Origin: CAMDBL01 sp964498125
GTDB taxonomy: Bacteria > Pseudomonadota > Alphaproteobacteria > Rhizobiales > Hyphomicrobiaceae
Assembly (NCBI GenBank): GCA_964498125.1
Contig: CAZCGE010000134.1
Location: 88,724 to 152,723, forward strand
Direction: 5' to 3'
DNA: 64,000 nt
In this document: positions 61,491-64,000 of the stretch, in pieces
Position numbering within the stretch: position 1 is the first letter of the stretch
Layout of the letters: each line of letters opens with the position of its first letter
Translations under genes and position numbers: made by a program
The notes under the pieces: model-generated
Seen by the model: only the letters and a program-made list of their open reading frames with translations
Told to the model about the DNA's origin: nothing
Database searches by the model: none

Positions 61491-61889
61491 TTATTGTTGT
61501 TCGATCTCGACGGTGCCGGCACCGAAGTCGAGCAGGATGAGATGAGGATAGAGCAGGCCGGTGCCGGCGAGCGCGACAGGATCGCCATCGTGAGGCGGCC
61601 TGGACCGCTCGGTGTCCGGAGCGACGAAGACGTCGACGGTCCGAGACGCGCCCATCCACGCGATCTGCGCGCGACTGGTCCAGACGTTGGTCTGACGACC
61701 GCCAGCCAATTCTACGTCTGCCTTACCATCGGAAATATCCAAGTGAAGCGCCGCGGCAACGCTTTCAGTCATGTAAAGGTCGCCATTGAATCCGGTGTCG
61801 AGCAGGGCCAAGAAGCTTTCCCTGGCAGTCACCGAGATCCGAATAAGCGGTCGCCGCCGTTCACCTATGCTTCCGAATTCAACGCCCAA
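61491..61889 (-). CDS. Retropepsin-like aspartic protease family protein
   Basis: This small protein (132 residues from a TTG at 61889, or up to 147 from a TTG at 61934) has the aspartic-protease-type active-site motif LALLDTGFNGDLYM and a later hydrophobic-Gly segment VALAGTGLLYPHLILLD typical of clan AA, single-domain retropepsin-like proteins. It would function as a dimer. GGAGGCGGCCT precedes the TTG at 61889. It overlaps the upstream ORF by 25 bp. The pair could be a small processing or toxin-antitoxin-like module, but no function is established. Confidence 0.65.
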   Translation of the reverse strand: MGVEFGSIGERRRPLIRISVTARESFLALLDTGFNGDLYMTESVAAALHLDISDGKADVELAGGRQTNVWTSRAQIAWMGASRTVDVFVAPDTERSRPPHDGDPVALAGTGLLYPHLILLDFGAGTVEIEQQ

Positions 61890-62308
61890 AGGCCGCCTCC
61901 GAGCGTGATCGGCACGCCATGCTCGAAGGACCAAGCTGATCGACGTGCCCCGAACAAATCACCTAGTCGGTCACTCGCTGCCCAACGCTTGTTGGCAATC
62001 ACATATAGCCCGCTCGCGAAATCGACCTGCACAGCGGTGCCGTGCGCAAACTCGCGGAACCGTACCTGATGCCGCGTTCGCCACAGCTCAGCGAAGATGT
62101 GCAGGCGTGACGCGGATACGGCATCAATGGGAACGATCGGCAATCGCAAAGCCTCTGCCAAACGCGGATCGCTGCGATCAGTCACGGGCGCCCCATCGAG
62201 CAGCCCCGCACGCAGGCGGTCCCGCTCCGCCTGCACGAAGTCGCTGCCTGCGGTCGCTTCGTATGCCGTAGCGGTTTCGGCGAACCCTCCTGGGTGCGAG
62301 GTGCTCAT
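61865..62308 (-). CDS. Hypothetical protein paired with aspartic protease
   Basis: I do not recognise this 147-residue protein. It reads SDFVQAERDRLRAGLLDGAP, then RLHIFAELWRTRHQVRFREF and AVQVDFASGLYVIANKRW, with an even mix of helix and strand. GGAGGCGATCG gives a good ribosome-binding site for the ATG at 62308. A second frame upstream (MTTPTQALEAIDEHLAP) also looks protein-like, so the true N-terminus may lie in a shifted frame. It overlaps the protease start and probably works with it. Confidence 0.55.
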   Translation of the reverse strand: MSTSHPGGFAETATAYEATAGSDFVQAERDRLRAGLLDGAPVTDRSDPRLAEALRLPIVPIDAVSASRLHIFAELWRTRHQVRFREFAHGTAVQVDFASGLYVIANKRWAASDRLGDLFGARRSAWSFEHGVPITLGGGLWALNSEA

Positions 62309-62355
62309 CGATCGCCTCCAATGCCTGTGTCGGCGTGGTCATGGGCCTCCAACCT

Positions 62356-62409
62356 ATCACCCCTTCGCCACCTTCACGTACTCGAAATCGCCGCCCTTGT
62401 TGGTGATGC
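62356..62409 (-). repeat. boxB 3'-end repeat, copy 2
   Basis: This copy matches the true boxB end (63057-63110) at 50 of 54 bases, and weaker similarity extends to about 62425. On the minus strand it encodes ITNKGGDFEYVKVAKG and the stop codon TGA. It lies 60 bp after the DUF2442 stop and just before the ORF that is paired with the protease. Confidence 0.85.
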
Positions 62410-62468
62410 AATCTTTGGTGGCGCGATTCGATCGGACCTCACGGCGTTGACCGACCCTATTTCCCCCC

Positions 62469-62732
62469 TTATTCCGCAGCAGTGGCCTCCGCCTTTGCCT
62501 CGAGCTGTTCATGAAGCCATTGCGGTGAAAAATCGGCACCGTTGGGCCAGACGATCGTGTCGAGATCGCCATCAACGCGAAGTTTAGCGAACAGCTCGAT
62601 GCTCTTCAGTGGCTCGAACACCGTCCCCCACAGCTCATCGGCCAGATCGATCTCGCCGCTGAGGCCGTCGGCAAAGCGAAGCCAGACATTGTAGTCGCCG
62701 GCATGTCGCGCATCGATCACTTTGGGTAGCAT
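62469..62732 (-). CDS. DUF2442 domain-containing protein
   Basis: This 87-residue protein has the DUF2442 pattern: VIDARHAGDYNVWLRFADGLSGEIDLADELWG, the conserved GTVFEPLKSIELFAKLRVDGDLDTIVWPNGADFSP and a short tail. Members are very often encoded next to DUF4160 and are thought to be the antitoxin-like partner. It starts 3 bp after the DUF4160 stop, so the two are co-translated. It lies in the accessory segment between boxB and boxA. Confidence 0.85.
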   Translation of the reverse strand: MLPKVIDARHAGDYNVWLRFADGLSGEIDLADELWGTVFEPLKSIELFAKLRVDGDLDTIVWPNGADFSPQWLHEQLEAKAEATAAE

Positions 62733-62735
62733 GTC

Positions 62736-62996
62736 TCACTCCAGCGGTGCGATTTTCTCGAAAGGCTCGCGTGCACGAATCTTCGCCCAAGCATCCTCGA
62801 GATCAGCGGTATGCAGCGGTCTCCACTCCTCGACCAGCGCCAGAACTCGCCTTGGCAGCCGTCCTTCGAGCACTCGACCGGTCGCCACATCAATCTTGGC
62901 TTTGTGCTCTCCATACTTGGCGTGAAAGTGCGACGGTGGATGGTCATTGAAATATATTGCGATGACGATACCGAAGAACCTGATGATTTCAGGCAT
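62736..62996 (-). CDS. DUF4160 domain-containing protein
   Basis: This 86-residue protein has the DUF4160 signature: MPEIIRFFGIVIAIYFNDH, PPSHFHAKYGEHKAKIDV with the conserved HFH, and LVEEWRPLHTADLEDAW. DUF4160-DUF2442 gene pairs are common in accessory DNA and are viewed as probable toxin-antitoxin modules, though the activity is not established. Three ATGs lie in tandem; the last (62996) gives the family start MPEI and a good distance to AAGG. It follows boxB, past a degenerate palindrome. Confidence 0.87.
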   Translation of the reverse strand: MPEIIRFFGIVIAIYFNDHPPSHFHAKYGEHKAKIDVATGRVLEGRLPRRVLALVEEWRPLHTADLEDAWAKIRAREPFEKIAPLE

Positions 62997-63030
62997 CATC
63001 ATCAGCCTTGGTTGAGGCGTGGCGGAATTT

Positions 63031-63056
63031 GGGGTCAGACCCGCAGGACCCCGACC
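63031..63056. repeat. Degenerate GGGGTCAGACCC palindrome
   Basis: The first 17 bases (GGGGTCAGACCCGCAGG) are identical to the palindrome at 18379, but the right half differs (ACCCCGACC), leaving only GGGGTC and GACCCC able to pair. It directly abuts the boxB stop codon. Confidence 0.6.
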
Positions 63057-63110
63057 ATCACCCCTTCGCCACTTTCACATACTCGAAATCGCCGCCCTTG
63101 TTGTCGATGC
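63057..63110 (-). repeat. boxB 3'-end repeat, copy 1 (within boxB)
   Basis: This is the native copy: the final codons of boxB (GIDNKGGDFEYVKVAKG) and its TGA stop. Similarity to the other copies ends within two or three bases after the stop. It would correspond to the left attachment-like site of the accessory cassettes. Confidence 0.8.
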
Positions 63111-64000
63111 CGACCTTTGGGGGCGCGATCCAGTTGGCATATTGCGCCTTCTCCCAGCACGGCTGCATCAGGCTTTCGATGAAGGCGCCGTCGTCCTTGG
63201 AGGGCAACCAGCCGTCCTTCTTCTTGTCCCACTCGATTGCCGCCATCAGTCGGCCATCAGGCGCCGACTTGACGCTCCTGAACTCGCCGATGTGGCGATG
63301 GAAGGCGACGTTGGGCAGTTTGATCTCGAATTTCACGCCCATCTTCTCGATGATCTTGTTCCAGCGGTTGATGCCGCCCTGACAGTCCCGGATGTAATCG
63401 TCGCGCAGCCGCATATTGATGGCCGACAAGGCCGGCTCGTCGACCAGCCTGGGGACGCCGCCGATCAGTTTCAGGACCGGATAGGTCGAGCTGGTCAGGA
63501 GATGGTCGTCCTCGATCTTGGTTTCCTGGAAGCGGCCCTTGAGCCCGGCGTTGTAGAAGTTCGCCGCGTTGGTCGAGACCTCCGAGCCGAACAGGTCGAG
63601 CGACAGCGCGTAATGCAAGTTGGCCTTCTTCTGCAGGGTGGGCAGGTCGACGACGCCGAGCTTGCGCACGCGCTCGATGTCGTTGGGATCCTCGATGCCG
63701 GCCTTCTTCATCGCCTCGCAGGTGCGCTCGATGACGCGGCCGACGCCGGTCTCGCCGACGAAGAGGTGATGCGCCTCCTCGGTCAGCATGAACTGGGTCG
63801 AGCGCGCGAGCGGGTCGAAGGCCGACTCGGCCAGCGCGGCGAGCTGGTACTTGCCGTCGCGGTCCGTGAACATCGTGAAGCAGAAGAACGCGAGCCAGTC
63901 CGGGCAGGGCTTGTTGAAGGCGCCGAGGATGCGCGGATGGTCCTTGTGGCCCGAGCGGCGCGTGAGCATGTCCTCCGCCTCCTCGCGCCCGTCCCTGCCG
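63058..64000 (-). CDS. boxB: Benzoyl-CoA 2,3-epoxidase subunit BoxB, partial (N-terminus off window)
   Basis: BoxB is the di-iron oxygenase that epoxidises benzoyl-CoA at C2-C3. The window holds the last 313 residues. Clear family landmarks are ILGAFNKPCPDWLAFFCFTMFTDRDGKYQLAALAESAFDP, FMLTEEAHHLFVGETGVGRV with the Glu/His di-iron ligands (EEAHH), LPNVAFHRHIGEFR, and ANWIAPPKVGIDNKGG near the end. The reading frame continues past 64000. The last 54 bases, including the stop, recur at 62356-62409 and in diverged form at 61450-61488. boxA, normally adjacent, is displaced by accessory genes. Confidence 0.95.
   Translation of the reverse strand, partial: GRDGREEAEDMLTRRSGHKDHPRILGAFNKPCPDWLAFFCFTMFTDRDGKYQLAALAESAFDPLARSTQFMLTEEAHHLFVGETGVGRVIERTCEAMKKAGIEDPNDIERVRKLGVVDLPTLQKKANLHYALSLDLFGSEVSTNAANFYNAGLKGRFQETKIEDDHLLTSSTYPVLKLIGGVPRLVDEPALSAINMRLRDDYIRDCQGGINRWNKIIEKMGVKFEIKLPNVAFHRHIGEFRSVKSAPDGRLMAAIEWDKKKDGWLPSKDDGAFIESLMQPCWEKAQYANWIAPPKVGIDNKGGDFEYVKVAKG

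Noticed and set aside
61355..61588. Short frames reading through the boxB-end copy 3 and the hairpin
   Set aside because: They arise from the repeat itself and lack starts or conserved content.
1..64000. CRISPR arrays, tRNA and rRNA genes
   Set aside because: No regularly spaced direct repeats and no cloverleaf or rRNA-like sequences were recognised by eye. A covariance-model search would be needed to exclude small RNA genes.

Overview
This is high-GC alphaproteobacterial DNA, most likely from a Hyphomicrobiales (Rhizobiales) member. The evidence is the gene order purM / DUF2066 / CDP-alcohol phosphatidyltransferase / AI-2E permease / hdaA / ppk / ppx, the MarR-OmpR-type-kinase operon beside a branched-chain aminotransferase, a tripartite tricarboxylate transporter (TTT), and an aerobic benzoyl-CoA (box) pathway. 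No rRNA, tRNA or CRISPR array was recognised. Both window edges cut genes: a GGDEF-EAL protein on the left and boxB on the right.

Layout. 1-4.2 kb: GGDEF-EAL fragment, then a complete tctC-tctB-tctA transporter. 4.4-8.5 kb: MarR / response regulator / histidine kinase operon, divergent from a branched-chain aminotransferase. 8.7-14.7 kb: two uncharacterised proteins, a mannose-1-phosphate guanylyltransferase, and a cytosolic histidine kinase with a HerA-type ATPase. 15-21.5 kb: catabolic genes (maleylacetate reductase with a C-terminal frameshift, amidohydrolase, 3-hydroxyisobutyrate-dehydrogenase-like and Gfo/Idh oxidoreductases, orphan TTT binding protein, acetamidase). 21.6-25.1 kb: a transporter-sensor hybrid kinase. 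25.4-33.4 kb: mscL, a secreted Cys-rich peptide, a DuOB-DUF488-DUF488 operon, dnaJ, dnaK and alkB. 33.6-35.5 kb: an SPFH protein.

35,585-38,353 is a complete 2.77-kb IS1-type transposon with near-perfect terminal inverted repeats and an 8-bp target duplication. It carries an AAA ATPase and two small proteins as passengers. 38.4-52.3 kb holds housekeeping genes: sugar dehydrogenase, VOC protein, purM interrupted in frame by a palindrome, the conserved block up to hdaA, a GH25 lysozyme, ppk, ppx and a CbpA-type co-chaperone.

52.5-64 kb is a benzoate catabolic cluster, all on the minus strand: boxB, boxA, a branched-chain/aromatic-acid ABC transporter (livKHMGF) and benzoate-CoA ligase. Together they would import an aromatic acid, activate it to the CoA thioester and epoxidise the ring. 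boxB and boxA are separated by about 2.5 kb of accessory genes: a DUF4160/DUF2442 pair, an unknown ORF with an aspartic protease, and a HEPN-like protein. The last codons and stop of boxB recur after each of the first two pairs, so three copies bracket two cassettes. This resembles tandem integration at a gene 3' end and is the most unusual structure in the window. Other repeats are a 186-bp element present twice (4.2 and 52.3 kb), a GTCAGAC/GTCTGAC palindrome family, and a 142-bp MITE-like element between livM and livG.
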